Assembly: GCA_028095005.1 (NCBI GenBank)
Contig: CM051460.1
Location: forward strand, 79,067,676-79,131,675
DNA: 64,000 nucleotides
Origin: Rhynchospora pubera
Lineage: Eukaryota; Streptophyta; Magnoliopsida; Poales; Cyperaceae
Direction: 5' to 3'
The notes beneath the pieces are model-generated. The model was not told where the DNA came from. It made no database searches and worked only from the letters and a program-made list of their open reading frames with translations. A program made the translations under genes and the position numbers. The number at the start of each line of letters is the position of its first letter. Positions within the stretch are counted from its first letter, which is position 1. This document shows positions 49,701 through 61,425 of the stretch, piece by piece.

Positions 49701-50110
49701 GATAGGGCTGTCACATGTGCTTTGTTGAGAGCGCAAAATTCTTCTCTTTTTATAATACTAAGGCCGTAAAATTTTGTTTGCTTTTGCTGATCTCTTTGCT
49801 TTTTAATCTTTTGTTTCTCTGCCCTTCCTTTTTATTCTAAACGCGCAAAAACAAAAAAGCTACTGTGAATTCCAAAAATAAAAACTAAGGCCCTGACTAA
49901 AATATTTTTTTTACTGGATTTCATTTCATTTCAATTGATGTTATAGAATTTCGTTGGATCTAATTACACATGAATTACAACCAGATGGTACCAAAGCCAT
50001 TTATTTTGATCAATAATTTTTCAACTAAATGAAATGAAATTCCATGTTAACAAAATGAGATTTTGATCAGGGCCTAAATTTTTAAGTCCGGAGTTGAATA
50101 ATAAGAAAAC
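49701..50110. other. Intergenic; no gene
   Basis: Contains a facing ATTTCATTTCATTTCAA and AAATGAAATGAAATT pair (about 49918 and 50033), possibly another small element. No gene seen. Confidence 0.4.
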
Positions 50111-50409
50111 CAGAAATTATAAGTGTCATCGGAAAATATACCATCCCAGCCATCGCGAAATACAAAGTGAACATATACAGCAAATAAAGTGAACATATAG
50201 ACGATCTAAGTGAACACTTACAAGCAAATAAGTGTTGTCATCACTTGTTCAGAAGTTTACATGCATATTCAACTAATTTTCATTGAACTTATTTATTTGT
50301 ATGTGTTCACTTAGATCGTCTATATGTTCACTTTATTTGCTGTATATGTTCACTTTATATTTAGCGATGACAGGGATGATAAAACTATAGATGACAGTAA
50401 TCAATTTCT
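50111..50409. mobile_element. Mutator-like MITE, family M, copy C
   Basis: Starts CAGAAATTATAAGTGTCATC and ends with the inverse of AGAAATTGATTACTGTCATC. The interior has facing GTGAACATATAG(A)CGATCTA blocks. Flanks TAAGAAAAC and TGAGAAAAC match at 8 of 9 positions. Confidence 0.75.
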
Positions 50410-50586
50410 TGAGAAAACAATTAAAAACGATATATATGATTTGACTTCGTTTTCACATTTTGATGTTATTTTGGGCTTAAAATGTAGGACTTGTTTCTGG
50501 TACTGGGCCGGGGGCCTCCAATCTAAATTCAATGCAACCGAAATAATTTGATAATGCCATTATAAATATAAGTCTTAATTAAAGTG

Positions 50587-50887
50587 CAAAAATTATAAGT
50601 GGCATCTCTAATTTTGTCATTTCTGTCGTCGTTAAATACAAAGTGAACACATAAAACAGACAAGATAAACATATAGACTATCAAAGTGAACACTTACAAA
50701 CAAATAGGTGTTGTCATCTCTTGTTCAGAGTTTTATATGCACATTCAACTTATTTTTATTGAACTTATCTGTTTGCATGTGTTCACTTTGATCACTATAC
50801 ATGTTCACCTTGTTTATTTTAAGTGCTCACTTTTCTATTTAAATATGGCAGGGATGGCAAAACTGCAGATGGTCGTAATCAATTTCC
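50587..50887. mobile_element. Mutator-like MITE, family M, copy D
   Basis: Starts CAAAAATTATAAGTGGCATC and ends with the inverse of GGAAATTGATTACGACCATC. A perfect 9-bp duplication ATTAAAGTG lies at 50578-50586 and 50888-50896. It sits in the same orientation as copy C, 177 bp away. Confidence 0.85.
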
Positions 50888-50896
50888 ATTAAAGTG

Positions 50897-53577
50897 ATCA
50901 GAATGATCTAATGCCTTTGATTTAGATTAAATAGTCTGAACTTAAAAAAAAAGGATTCTTTATAATGAAAACAAAAAGATTTGTTTCTATTGGTTTCATC
51001 TTTCATCTCTATATTAACTAGTTATAAAAGTCGATATATATTTTTTATACAGTGTGGCGCACAATAACTGTCCCCTCGCTTTTGTAAAAATTCCTTCATT
51101 TTTCTTTGTAATAATTTGCACTTTACCCTCCCAATAATGGAGTCACTAATCATCTGTGTTTAACTCCCACGTTCAAAAAAATAATGCAGAGACAAATATC
51201 ATTATTGACTTGACATATCAATTGGCGGGATAAGTATACAACCACTATGAGATGATTTTGAAATGATTGCTCCCTTTTCATTCTTACATACTACTTTGTT
51301 GAAATTTCTACAGGAGCTTTTCTGCTTGTGCCAAATTCACTAGTTGCAGAATCCATCTGCTAGATTTGGTTTTTTTTTATATATATATTTTTTGTGATTA
51401 TCTGTTGCGTATTCAATGAAGTCTTACTTGTCTATTTTTCATTTTCAAAGGAATGTCTAGCTTTTGAGAAATTCGGATTCAATCTGATCTGTAACACTGT
51501 CACATGCCACATAAATGGAATAAGTAGTCATTGTCAAAAGCAAGTCAATGATCATTATTTTTCATTCATTTATCATTTTGCATCTCTAGTTAGTCATGGA
51601 TACCAACCCTTTTAGTTGATATTTAAATCTTTAATTAGTTGATATTTGGAGTCTTATATATGTTGCGTCAATATATATCTCAACTTCTTGTAGATTATCT
51701 CCTTGTTATCCAATATGTTGATACTTGATGCAATAAGTAATCAGGCTAGTAAAAGCAATGAAATATGCATATGTTTCTCATTACTAAACCTAATTAATGC
51801 TCTTTTCATTATTCATAGGCATGTTGCATGTTCGAAGAGATCAGAATTAATACTGTAGAATTTGGTAGCATATATTATATATTGATAGCTAATCAATATG
51901 CAATTTGCAGCTTGTTGTAATTAAGAAATATGGATAGTTTTCTCCTAATTAATATGCAATTTGCAGCTTGTTCTAATTCCCATGAACAAATAATAAGTCA
52001 ATACATAGTCCGTTCTGAACATGAAGGTTCGAATCTATCAATTAACTTAATTCACGAGATGTTGTCTTCATGCACGAAAATGTGCTTAAAGCTATGATTA
52101 GGCTACAAAATGGTGAAGGACGACCATGAAAGAGAAATATATCAACAGTAGTCAATAAAAATCTAATGTTAGGTGGCGGCTTAGATTCTTGTATAACACG
52201 GTTTGTAAACTTTGTATCATCAACAGTCCTAGTTAGGTTCGATTTTTGAAAGGTCAAATTGGTTCACATACACATATTAAACAATTTTTCTTGTTGTATC
52301 TTAGAACTTCTGACGCCAGCTTTATGAATGTTTAAACACAAAAGTAGAGAAGAGAAGATCATATTAAATAATTAATTAGGGATGGCAATGGTGGCTTCCA
52401 CTTCTTGCCGAGTTTAAAATTTCGGTATACTTACTCTGGCGCATTTGCTATCGGATCTGAAAATTATTGTCTCATTAGCTATTAACTATAGAGTATAGAT
52501 TTGCTCGGCCGTTCAAATTGTTTCAACTCGACGAACAAAATTACCTTATGAGCATGGAGTTTATGCATAATTGTCGGGATAATTGTAATTTTACAAACAT
52601 TCAGCATTTATGTTTCTATTTTTAATTGCTTTTTATAGTTTGATCTGAATCCTAATGTATATATGCATGAGATGTATATGACACTTTAAAGAATATAATT
52701 TTACAAACATTCAGCATTTAATTGGTGATCGATTCTTAGTGTGCAATGAATATAACATTAGAAGAATATATAATATATAATTTTATAACATATACAAAAT
52801 ATTGTTTTGAAAAGGGAATATCATTTCGTAAATTAATTAGTTAGTCTTACAAAAAAAATATATACATTAAACCTACATTCTGAATAGTGCAAATATCATT
52901 CCTTAAATGAATATTTTGATTTCATGATAATTTAAAAAATAAATTATAGAAGGATAAATTTTAAAAATAAATTGAAAGGTATTATTAGGCACATAGATAA
53001 CATCAAATTTCGTATAACTTGAGTTTAGTTTGATGATGCTTTAAGGGTAACTAATTTTTGTTTCTTATAATTCAAATTGTTTGGTTAATGGTAAAACAAA
53101 CATCAAAACATCATTTGTTTATAGGCATGGTATATGGATCGTTTGTCAAAAATGACAGATTTTTAATGTACCTTCATATTTAAAGAATAAAGATCGTCAA
53201 AATTATGTATCCATATAATCGACTATGAAATGACCTTTAAGTAACGAAATTATGTTGGCATAGTTATGTCAGAACCTAAGATAATTTATTATGATCTTAG
53301 TATAATGAGAATCTTGAGATATCACTTCCACTCCTGGAGAAATTTGAAACAACATAAAAAGAAAATGAAAAGATAGCAACGGCCCCTCCTTTTAATTATG
53401 TGGAAATAAAAAGCTATAAAATAATTGATAATGGGAAGAAACATGTTATGTAAAATTTTAATAATGACATGAGAATAAAAGAGCAACACCTACCACCATC
53501 ACAATATCATTTTACCATATAGAAATAGAATTTATAATTTATATAAGAGCAAAATCTTTGTGATCGTGACACACTAC
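50897..53577. other. AT-rich intergenic; no gene recognised
   Basis: Two short direct repeats stand out: AATATGCAATTTGCAGCTTG near 51894 and 51949, and ATTTTACAAACATTCAGCAT near 52589 and 52699. The frame 51394-51615 has no motif. Confidence 0.45.
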
Positions 53578-53712
53578 GGGTGCGTTTGAATAGGTGTGGG
53601 AAGAAGGGAAGAAGTGAGAAGAAGTATTGGGAAGTGTGTAACTTTGTGAAAAGTTTGGATTGTTTATAATTTTTTTTTCCTTTTTCTTTCTTCCAACGAT
53701 CCAAACGCACCC
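53578..53712. mobile_element. Tourist-like MITE, family T
   Basis: GGGTGCGTTTGAATAGG at the left and the inverse of GGGTGCGTTTGGATCG at the right, 135 bp. The interior GGAAGAAGGGAAGAAG with GGAAGTGTGTAACTTTGTGA is shared with the next copy. Confidence 0.75.
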
Positions 53713-53859
53713 TTACAAAGGTCAAGGGAGACACTTTCTGTTACTAAGGTATATCAAATGGCTATAAAGTGGTGCATCTCCAAAAGATCTCATCAAATCT
53801 TTCAACTTTAATAGTTCTATATCTATTCAATATTTTAATTTCTTTCCTTCAGTTTTCAA

Positions 53860-53860
<1 letters not shown>

Positions 53861-53894
<34 letters not shown>
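53861..53894 (+). repeat. AAT microsatellite
   Basis: About eleven AAT/ATA units between two family T MITEs. Confidence 0.8.
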
Positions 53895-53895
<1 letters not shown>

Positions 53896-53941
53896 CTATA
53901 TATATAGATTTCTTGCCTTATATATAGTTTTTCTTGCCTTA

Positions 53942-54097
53942 TGCTCCGTTTGGATAGGTGTGGGAAGAAGGGAAGAAAGAAAAAAATGAAAAGAAGTATT
54001 AGAAAGTGTGTAAATTTGTAAAGAGTTTGAATTATTTATAATAAATTTTTTCTTTTTTTTTTCATATTTCTTCTTACTAACCAATCCAAACGGAGCC
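53942..54097. mobile_element. Tourist-like MITE, family T, with TTA duplication
   Basis: Ends TGCTCCGTTTGGATAGG and, inverted, GGCTCCGTTTGGATTGG; 156 bp. TTA flanks both ends (53939-53941 and 54098-54100), the PIF/Harbinger signature. Confidence 0.8.
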
Positions 54098-56073
54098 TTA
54101 TAGTTGTAGGTCGCCCATAATATCGTATTTCTGTAGTGTTTCTAGTTATAGTTCCTTCTAGATTGCCTCAATCGATCATCTGTCAACTGTCTGGCGTTAA
54201 TGCTTATGCTCTCTCAGTCTCTCTCTCGCAATCATAGTTCAGTTCAGAGTTTCGCGCAGGACCAATCTGTTTAAAGCTGATTTAATACGTTGGTCTTCAA
54301 TTAAAAAAAAAAAATGACGTTGGTCTTTTTGGGCTTAATTAACAGTTCAGTCTGCATTCTTATCTTGAATTTGACGAGTACAAAAACAAAATAATAAAAC
54401 GAAATAAAATAAAGCAGATTATAAAATACTTTACAATATTAATTGTAAAATAGTAAAGCAAATTAATAAAATAATATTAAATGAAACATTAAATTGTACT
54501 CTTGTATTATATTTAGTGTGAAATGGTAACAATAAAAATATTAAAATAAATAAATTTGATACATTAAAATTACTTCATCTGTAAAGATTTTTTTATTTTA
54601 TTCCACTGAGAGTGCTTATATCAATTTTGCTTGATGCATTAAAGTACCTTACAATATTTAAATCATTATTTCTCCACCTATGGACACACACCCAGCATTT
54701 AAAACTCTTGATAGGTAATTTTACATCATACCTCAAAGTGTTGTGCCTTCCGCTTTTGAGTGTTCGACTATATTGAGATTTGTACAATTGTGAATATCAA
54801 TTGAGGCAAATTTCGATGCAATTTCCTTTTATAAAAAAATTTCATAATTAAGTATTAAGAATGTGCTTCTCATTTTTATTGTTGCATTATATGATTAGGA
54901 CTAGGCTAGGTCTTTAACGTTTGCAAGATTCACTACTCCAACTTCTCTCAGTAAATTATTAGGAAAAGTGATGCCGACTCCTTGTGCACCGTCTAAATAT
55001 CTATATATTCAAGTTTTTTTGTTATGAGTTGCTACCTTCGAATATAATAATATATAATAATTCAAAATAGTAGCATTAGTGATTCTTGTAGTCCAATTAG
55101 TGGAGATCTAAAGTGGTGATCGATGCTTCACTAATCTATCTCTAAAAGACAGGATTTTGCACTTTTCCCAATAAAATTGGAATCCTCATGGAATAAATAA
55201 ATGCGACTTTAACTGCCACTAAGCTGATAAACTCTAGCTAATTAAAGAAGTCACCTAGAATTAGAATGGATACATGTAATTATCACATGTGTACTAGACT
55301 ACTAGTACTAGCTATATAAGCAGAAATTCTAATGGGTCTGGTATTCGATCGGGTTGGTCTATAATTTTTTTTGTTGGGTCTATAAAATTTTCTTTCTTAG
55401 GACGCGACAACGTTAATTGTATGGCCAGGTTACTCACGGTTTGATGGTTTTAATCACTATTTTGAATGTGAACCAAATATCAAACCGGTAGAGTTACTCA
55501 CGGTTTGATGGTTCAACCAATTCAATCGGCGGTAATTAAAACCGAATGATTGCTGATATAACAAGCTCTATTCTTGTGCGCAAAAAAAAAAAAATCCTGT
55601 TGGACTACAATGGAGAGGGTTAATTGAAAACAAAACTCCAACCAATATAACAAGTCATACCATAGAGATGAAAAAATGAATTTTAAGACGATAAGACGAA
55701 TTTGATAGATGCGGCACACAGCACCAATTATTAATAATAAATCTGTTCCATCAAGAAATTAAAGAGAACCATTATAAGAAAATATATTTGGAAATTAGAA
55801 TATATAGATCTCATCAACACATAAGGACAAAACATCCAGAAATAGCAAGGTCCTTGTCTAAGCTAGAGCAATTTCTACACGCATACATTAATGGTCACAT
55901 TACAAAATCTGGGACAAAGCAGCAGAGTCAATAGATTAATAGAAAGTTTATTCCTTTTTGATCTGCTAATCTACAAATCAAAAGAGAATAATGGGCTATG
56001 GAGCCGTTCACAGATCCGATCCGAGTCGGATTGTATATGTCCGGGCAAGGTTGGAGTCCGAATCCATTAAGAA
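54098..56073. other. AT-rich intergenic; no gene recognised
   Basis: Short frames only. TTACTCACGGTTTGATGGTT recurs at about 55431 and 55493. Confidence 0.45.
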
Positions 56074-56200
56074 TTTTTTTTTTTAAAGAAAGAGGGAGGT
56101 CTTTGCCATCCAAATTTTTCTGAAATTAAAGGTGCATGCTGGACTTAAACTCTTGAAAGCCAGTTTAGCACTCTTACCACTGAGTTATTAGACCACATGC
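56074..56200 (-). mobile_element. tRNA-derived SINE, older copy
   Basis: On the minus strand: A box TAACTCAGTGG (56187-56177), degenerate B box AGTTTAAGTCC (56151-56141), and an 11-A tail (56084-56074). Flanks AATCCATTAAGAA (56061-56073) and AATCCTTTGAGAA (56201-56213) match at 11 of 13 positions. The 3' part shares GG-AGACCTCC--TTTCTT-like wording with the SINE at 49201, so both may belong to one family. Confidence 0.75.
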
Positions 56201-56244
56201 AATCCTTTGAGAATTCAAACAATACAATAATAACATAGCTTCCT

Positions 56245-56388
56245 TTGGATTCCATTTGGAAAGAAGGGAAGGAATAAGGGAATAAATTTATTATAAACAA
56301 TTTAAATTCTTTACAAAGTTACACACTTTCTAATATTTCTTCACACTTCTTTCCTTGTTCCCTTCTTCTCACACCTACTATAAGTTTG
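56245..56388. mobile_element. Decayed Tourist-like MITE, family T
   Basis: Interior ATAAACAATTTAAATTC, TTTACAAAGTTACACACTTT and CTTCTCACACCTA match family T in inverse, but the terminal repeats are degraded. Confidence 0.6.
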
Positions 56389-56668
56389 GTTATAGTAGGA
56401 GTACTGTTTATTTAGCTACGTAGCTTCATTTTTTTTTTTTTTTTTTTGAATAAAAGAAGGGGTCAGGCCCCAAACCTTTTCATTGATAATAAAAGTAAGA
56501 TTACAAAGTATAGCGAGTGGCTATAGAGCAAAACGCCAAGAAAACAAAAGAAAACTAAAAAGAGCAACCAGACTAGCTATTACAAATCGAAGAGAAAAAA
56601 AAAAAAGTAAATTACATCAAAAGAAAATAATAGACGAAAAACAGCCCAGCCTAGAAAGTTGCAGCTGA

Positions 56669-59600
56669 TTAATGCCGTGGTGTCTGACAAAGTCTCCAAT
56701 CATCCAATACAAGTGTAGCAAGCGATTCAGGGTTAGAGGCCAGGTTTTTGAAAATTCTGGAGCAGCGTTGCTTCCATGCCCAGAAGCATGTTAAGGCAAA
56801 CAACTCAGCAACCTTAATTGGAAAGCCCTTGTCTGTCATCAATTCATGGAGTGGTGGTAAAGACTGGTAATGCATTTCAGATTGGTTGAGTACTAGTGAC
56901 CAAGTCGAGATGAAGAAAGAGCAATTAAAGAGATGAGAAGAGGATTCACAAGCGACTCGACATAGCGAACATTGGTTTACCAGTACCATCCCTCTTTTTT
57001 GAAGATTGTCAACCGTCGGCAGCTTGTCTTGCAGCAATAACCAAGTAAAGGTGATAACTCTTGGCGGCACCTTTAGCTTCCAAACAAATATGAGATTAGA
57101 GGGTATTTTTGGTAGAAGGTTAAGAAAATTGTAAAGGGAAGCAGCTGTAAAGGTTCCACTGGAAAGAGACCAATGAACTGTATCAATTGCAGTTGAACTC
57201 AGTGTGTCAATGCTTGAAGGCAGGTTCTGCACTTCCTCAAGTAGTGAGTTTAGCTGTTGAATTGTTGAAGCAGATGAGGATATGGAGGGCTTGAAAAGAA
57301 CAAAAGGCCTATGCTGATTTGCAAAGAAGTCAGCTACTGTAAGATCCGGCTGTTGACAGTAAGTGAAAAGGTCCTTGAAACGAGAACTTAGCACTCCCAA
57401 ACCCCAATTTTGATGCCAGAAAAAAATTGAGTGACCTGTAAAGGCCTCAAAGGAAACAATAGCACTGAAAATTGGGAGAAGTTCTCGGAAGGAGTTAAGT
57501 AAAGGACTGCATACCGGCAACAGACTATGAGAACCTTGCATTGACAAAATCAATTTTTTCCAATTAGAGGGGATAGGGTTGTACCACTGCCATAGCCACC
57601 TTGCCAGCAAGGATAGGTTAAAAGAGGAGAGGTCACGCACTCCTAGGCCTCCGACAAGTTTCGGGCGGCACACTCGATCCCACGAGACTGTCACTAGCTT
57701 TTTCTTATCAATTTTGTTTCCTTGCCAAAGGAAATTCCTCCTGAGTTTGTCGAGCTTTTTTATGACCCATTTCGGTAATCTAAAAACTGACATGAAATAA
57801 ACTGGTAGAGAGGTGAGACAAGAGTTAAGAAGAACCAATCTTCCGGCAAGAGATAAAAAAGAGGAACTCCAACAGTTTAGTTTACATCTGAATTTATGGA
57901 AAAGAATCTCATAATCCTCTTTTTTTAGATTTTTGTTTGACAGCGGTAAACCGAGATATTTGATGGGCAAAGTAGAAACATTACAGCCAAGCACTGTTGT
58001 ACATTGCTCACTTATGAAGCGGTCTGCATTGAGGAAGGCCAACTCAGATTTGGAAGGGTTGATCTGTAAGCCCGACACCCGATGAAAAACAAAGAAAATG
58101 ACTTTGAGAAGTTGAGACTGACCTAAGTCGGGTTTGAAGAAGAAGATTGCATCGTCTGCATAGAGCAGGCAAGGCTGCATATGGGGAAAAGGAAAGAGTA
58201 AGGTGCCATTCTGTTGCAATGTAACTAGCCATCTGGATAGGTAATCCATTGCTAAAATGAAGAGGTAAGGTGAGAGGGAGTCCCCTTGTCTAACACCTCG
58301 CTTTAGCTCAATCGATTTTCCTGCCAAACCATTTACAATGACCCTTGAAGAGCCTCGTAGGACACAATTTGCTAGCCATCGAATCAACTCAGGAGGAAAA
58401 GCTCTAGCCTCAAGGACTTTGAGAATAAAGGACCAACTAATAGTGTCGAAAGCTTTGTGAATATCCGCTTTGAGAAGACCTACTGGGATCTTATTGGCGG
58501 AAGCATGCCACAGAAAATGTTGAGCATAAAGGAAATTTTCCGTTATCTGCCTTCCTTTTAGGAACCCAGTTTGTGAGGAGTGTATCAGGTTTGGCAAATA
58601 TGGCAACAACCTATTGGCAAGTATTTTTGAGAGAATTCTCTGGGCTGAATGTAAAATACTGATGGGACGAAAGTCTTTAGGCTCAGTTGGCGCTTCAGAT
58701 TTTGCAATTAGAACAATGTGGGAAGAGTTTAGTGGGTATAAAGATCCAATTTGAAGTGCATGGTTGAGTGACAAAACAAGGTCTGGGGTGAGCTCAGTTA
58801 CAAAGGTTTTGAAGAACTCTCCTGTGAGCCCATCTGGCCCAGGAGATTTGTTAGAGGGCCAAGAGTTAATGACAGTACTGATTTCCTCTTCTCTGATGGG
58901 TTCTGCTAAGGAAGCAGGCAGAGGTAACTGATTCTGGTATAGGATTGACCAGTTCAAATCTGGAAAATCTGCTGAGGAGGTACCCATGAGAGACTTGAAA
59001 AAATTAAAAAAAACCTTGCCTTTGTTCAATTGATCAGACACAGTCGTACCCTCGTAAGAAATACTCTGAATGGTGTTAACTCTTTTATTATGGGATGCCT
59101 TTGCATGGAAGAAAGCTGTATTTCTGTCTCCTTCTAGTTTCCACTTGAACTTAGCTCGTTGCCTCCAGTAAATCTCCTCTTGTACAGACAACTCTGTAAA
59201 CCTTCTTTTAAGTAAAGCTTTCAGCCAAGTCTCAAGTTCTGACAGGTTTCTGGAATCAGCTGCCAAGTCACAGCGTGCAATAAACTCTCTTATGAAGCCA
59301 AGCTGGGCCTTGACAGAATGCCTTCTTTGCGAGGACCATATCTTGATTTCTTTAGTGAGTTGCTGCAGCTTCGAGCTCAACTGAAGCGGTGTGGTTGCGA
59401 CCGGATTAGAAAACCAAAAGTTAAGAACCAAATCGTGAAAAAGCGGCAATTGGAGCAAGTAATTGTCAAGCCTAAACACGTTTGATTTCTTAAAGGAAGT
59501 CTCAACCATGCAAAGTAGTGGCACATGATCAGAAGAGTTGTTCGCAATAGGGTATAAAACTGAATTAGGGAAAATATTGGAGAAGGGGCCATTGATAAGT

Positions 59601-60217
59601 ATTCTGTCAAGTCGTGCCATAGCTGGGTTAGGCCTTTGATTAGACCAAGTGTAACGCATGTGCAGCAAAGGAAGGTCGACAAGCTGCAGAGCCGCGATAG
59701 TACTACTGAAAAGAGAAGAGTCGGATACTCCATAACTTGGATTGGTTCTTTCTAGAGGTGAGGTGGTGACGTTAAAGTCTCCACAAATCATCCAAGGCAC
59801 CGAAAGAGGAGGGGAAGCTGATTGCAGTGACTGGATGAAATTATTTCGCGTGGTGGCTGTAGAGGGTCCGTAAACCGCCGTGAAGCGGATAATAGAGGCA
59901 TTCAGGTTGACAGCGAGGTCGACTGTCAAAAGGTGCGGAGTTGCCATTGAGTTAACATAGGTGAAAATTCTGCCATCCCAAGCTAAGAGAATCCCTCCCC
60001 TTGTGTTAGTGGAATCAATTGTGATAAAATTTGAGAAACGAAAGCCACAAGTTTGATAAACTAAAGACTTAGAAGGTGTATCCCACTTAGTTTCTTGGAG
60101 GCAAATGATGGAAGGCTTCTCAAGCAACACAGTCTGCCTTACAGCTAGTCGTTTTTCTTTCTCATTTACCCCTCTCACGTTCCAGCATAGAACTTTGAGG
60201 ATTAAATTGTGAGGCAT
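56669..60217 (-). CDS. LINE ORF2: endonuclease and reverse transcriptase
   Basis: An uninterrupted 1182-residue frame starting MPHNLILKVLCWNVRG. An APE-type endonuclease domain occupies about 7-235, with LQETKW (40-45), GDFN (146-149) and SDHVPL (229-234). A reverse transcriptase domain follows at about 450-770: KSPGPDG (457-463), FRPIS (516-520), KADIHKAFD, GVRQGDSLSP and the catalytic YADD (686-689). The C-terminal zf-RVT segment begins FVWKLKVPPR at 1044, with Cys/His residues near 1083-1099. The enzyme nicks genomic DNA and primes copying of its own RNA there. No stop or frameshift is present, so the protein could be active if transcribed. It starts 41 nt after the ORF1 stop. Confidence 0.93.
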   Translation of the reverse strand: MPHNLILKVLCWNVRGVNEKEKRLAVRQTVLLEKPSIICLQETKWDTPSKSLVYQTCGFRFSNFITIDSTNTRGGILLAWDGRIFTYVNSMATPHLLTVDLAVNLNASIIRFTAVYGPSTATTRNNFIQSLQSASPPLSVPWMICGDFNVTTSPLERTNPSYGVSDSSLFSSTIAALQLVDLPLLHMRYTWSNQRPNPAMARLDRILINGPFSNIFPNSVLYPIANNSSDHVPLLCMVETSFKKSNVFRLDNYLLQLPLFHDLVLNFWFSNPVATTPLQLSSKLQQLTKEIKIWSSQRRHSVKAQLGFIREFIARCDLAADSRNLSELETWLKALLKRRFTELSVQEEIYWRQRAKFKWKLEGDRNTAFFHAKASHNKRVNTIQSISYEGTTVSDQLNKGKVFFNFFKSLMGTSSADFPDLNWSILYQNQLPLPASLAEPIREEEISTVINSWPSNKSPGPDGLTGEFFKTFVTELTPDLVLSLNHALQIGSLYPLNSSHIVLIAKSEAPTEPKDFRPISILHSAQRILSKILANRLLPYLPNLIHSSQTGFLKGRQITENFLYAQHFLWHASANKIPVGLLKADIHKAFDTISWSFILKVLEARAFPPELIRWLANCVLRGSSRVIVNGLAGKSIELKRGVRQGDSLSPYLFILAMDYLSRWLVTLQQNGTLLFPFPHMQPCLLYADDAIFFFKPDLGQSQLLKVIFFVFHRVSGLQINPSKSELAFLNADRFISEQCTTVLGCNVSTLPIKYLGLPLSNKNLKKEDYEILFHKFRCKLNCWSSSFLSLAGRLVLLNSCLTSLPVYFMSVFRLPKWVIKKLDKLRRNFLWQGNKIDKKKLVTVSWDRVCRPKLVGGLGVRDLSSFNLSLLARWLWQWYNPIPSNWKKLILSMQGSHSLLPVCSPLLNSFRELLPIFSAIVSFEAFTGHSIFFWHQNWGLGVLSSRFKDLFTYCQQPDLTVADFFANQHRPFVLFKPSISSSASTIQQLNSLLEEVQNLPSSIDTLSSTAIDTVHWSLSSGTFTAASLYNFLNLLPKIPSNLIFVWKLKVPPRVITFTWLLLQDKLPTVDNLQKRGMVLVNQCSLCRVACESSSHLFNCSFFISTWSLVLNQSEMHYQSLPPLHELMTDKGFPIKVAELFALTCFWAWKQRCSRIFKNLASNPESLATLVLDDWRLCQTPRH

Positions 60218-60258
60218 GTAAACAAAAATAAGGAATCACCTGACTAGCAATTCCCTTG

Positions 60259-60822
60259 TTAGGGAAGAGGGACAATCTCGGCTTTGGAGACAGTTGCCAA
60301 GATGTCATCAGAAATTTCGAAACCAGCCTCCAACAGTACGCTTCTGGCTTGTTCTCGATTGATTGGATCAGTCTCTCTCATGAAACGTAAATCTGGCTGG
60401 GTGGCTCTCTTCTTAGACTTTTTCATTGGACGAGGAGAAGCAGTGCTCCCATGAGCTACTAATTGGGCCTTGGCAATTGCTGAGATGTAAGGCCCAGTAG
60501 TCTTAGATAGCAGCCTTGGGCTTCTTCTGGTAGGCTGAGAGTGAAGTGTAGGACCCTGGATTCTTTCAAAACCAGGAGGTTCTATCGGATCAAGAGAAGA
60601 ATCCTGAACATGTTTTACAGGGCTGGGTGGAGCAAAATCGAAAAAGCCCAAAGCTTTCTCAAAGCCTGGTGGTTGTATAGGATTCAGAAGAATAGAGTGC
60701 TCTGCGTCGCTAGAAGCTAGCTGCCTAGGCCTCGATCCTTGGTCATCCACGTGAAACTCTCCCTCAATAAATGCAGTTGCCTGAAATTCTAATGTCGACA
60801 AAGAATAGGGATCGTTTAACAA
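60259..60822 (-). CDS. LINE ORF1, C-terminal remnant
   Basis: About 187 residues open to the truncated 5' end. It has a Pro-rich PPGFE motif repeated (about 52-56 and 78-82), a basic stretch KKSKKRA, and a C-terminal INREQARSVLLEAGFEI stretch typical of plant L1 ORF1 ends. The RNA-binding N-terminal part and zinc knuckle of full-length ORF1 are absent. The frame has no natural ATG at its start, supporting 5' truncation. Confidence 0.75.
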   Translation of the reverse strand: MLNDPYSLSTLEFQATAFIEGEFHVDDQGSRPRQLASSDAEHSILLNPIQPPGFEKALGFFDFAPPSPVKHVQDSSLDPIEPPGFERIQGPTLHSQPTRRSPRLLSKTTGPYISAIAKAQLVAHGSTASPRPMKKSKKRATQPDLRFMRETDPINREQARSVLLEAGFEISDDILATVSKAEIVPLP

Positions 60823-60838
60823 TAAATTAGTTTGACAA

Positions 60839-61386
60839 TCTTACTTACATCATTTTAAAATCCATAATTTAGAACATGCTATATATATACTCTGTAACTA
60901 TCATGTGCCAATTGAATCTAGGGATTTAATGTTCTTTGTAGATTACCAAATAACATTCAAATTGCAGGGAATTCGATCCACAATGAATTTATAAGGTAAA
61001 CAGTATGTTAGTGAGATTTTTTTTAATAAGTTTTTAATTTATTTGAAAAGGTATCGTCAAATTTATTTTCCGATTTAAATTTGGATTGAATTGTCCAACT
61101 GTAAAAAACCATTGATAAAAAGGTTTATACCCGGTACATGCATCTCGTATATCTCCAAATTTGATTCCTTCTGTCTGAGATAAGTGGGATCTTTTAGGAA
61201 GTATAACTGTGTTAATAACTTAATATACATTATCAATCCTGGAAATTCTTTTGATCACTTCTGATTAAAAATAAAATAACTGGGAATCCACTTATCATCT
61301 TTTGCATATATATCAAAAGATCGATTAGAGAATAACATAATTACAACATAAAAGCAACATAGTGGTATCAGTTGTCACAGCCTCGT

Positions 61387-61425
<39 letters not shown>

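Larger units (their letters stand above)
56429..60838 (-). mobile_element. L1-type LINE, 5'-truncated, with poly(A) tail
   Basis: The element runs right to left. It keeps the end of ORF1, a complete ORF2, a short 3' UTR and a 19-A tail (56447-56429). The right limit near 60830-60840 is set by a stop (TAA) just before the ORF1 frame and loss of the usual ORF1 N-terminal domain, as expected from incomplete target-primed reverse transcription. I found no convincing target duplication. Confidence 0.85.

Noticed and set aside
57579..57800. Plus-strand frame inside the LINE
   Set aside because: Antisense shadow of ORF2.
61361..61380. GTGGTATCAGTTG resembling a retrotransposon primer binding site
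   Set aside because: Only the first bases match tRNA-Met complement and no LTRs were found.
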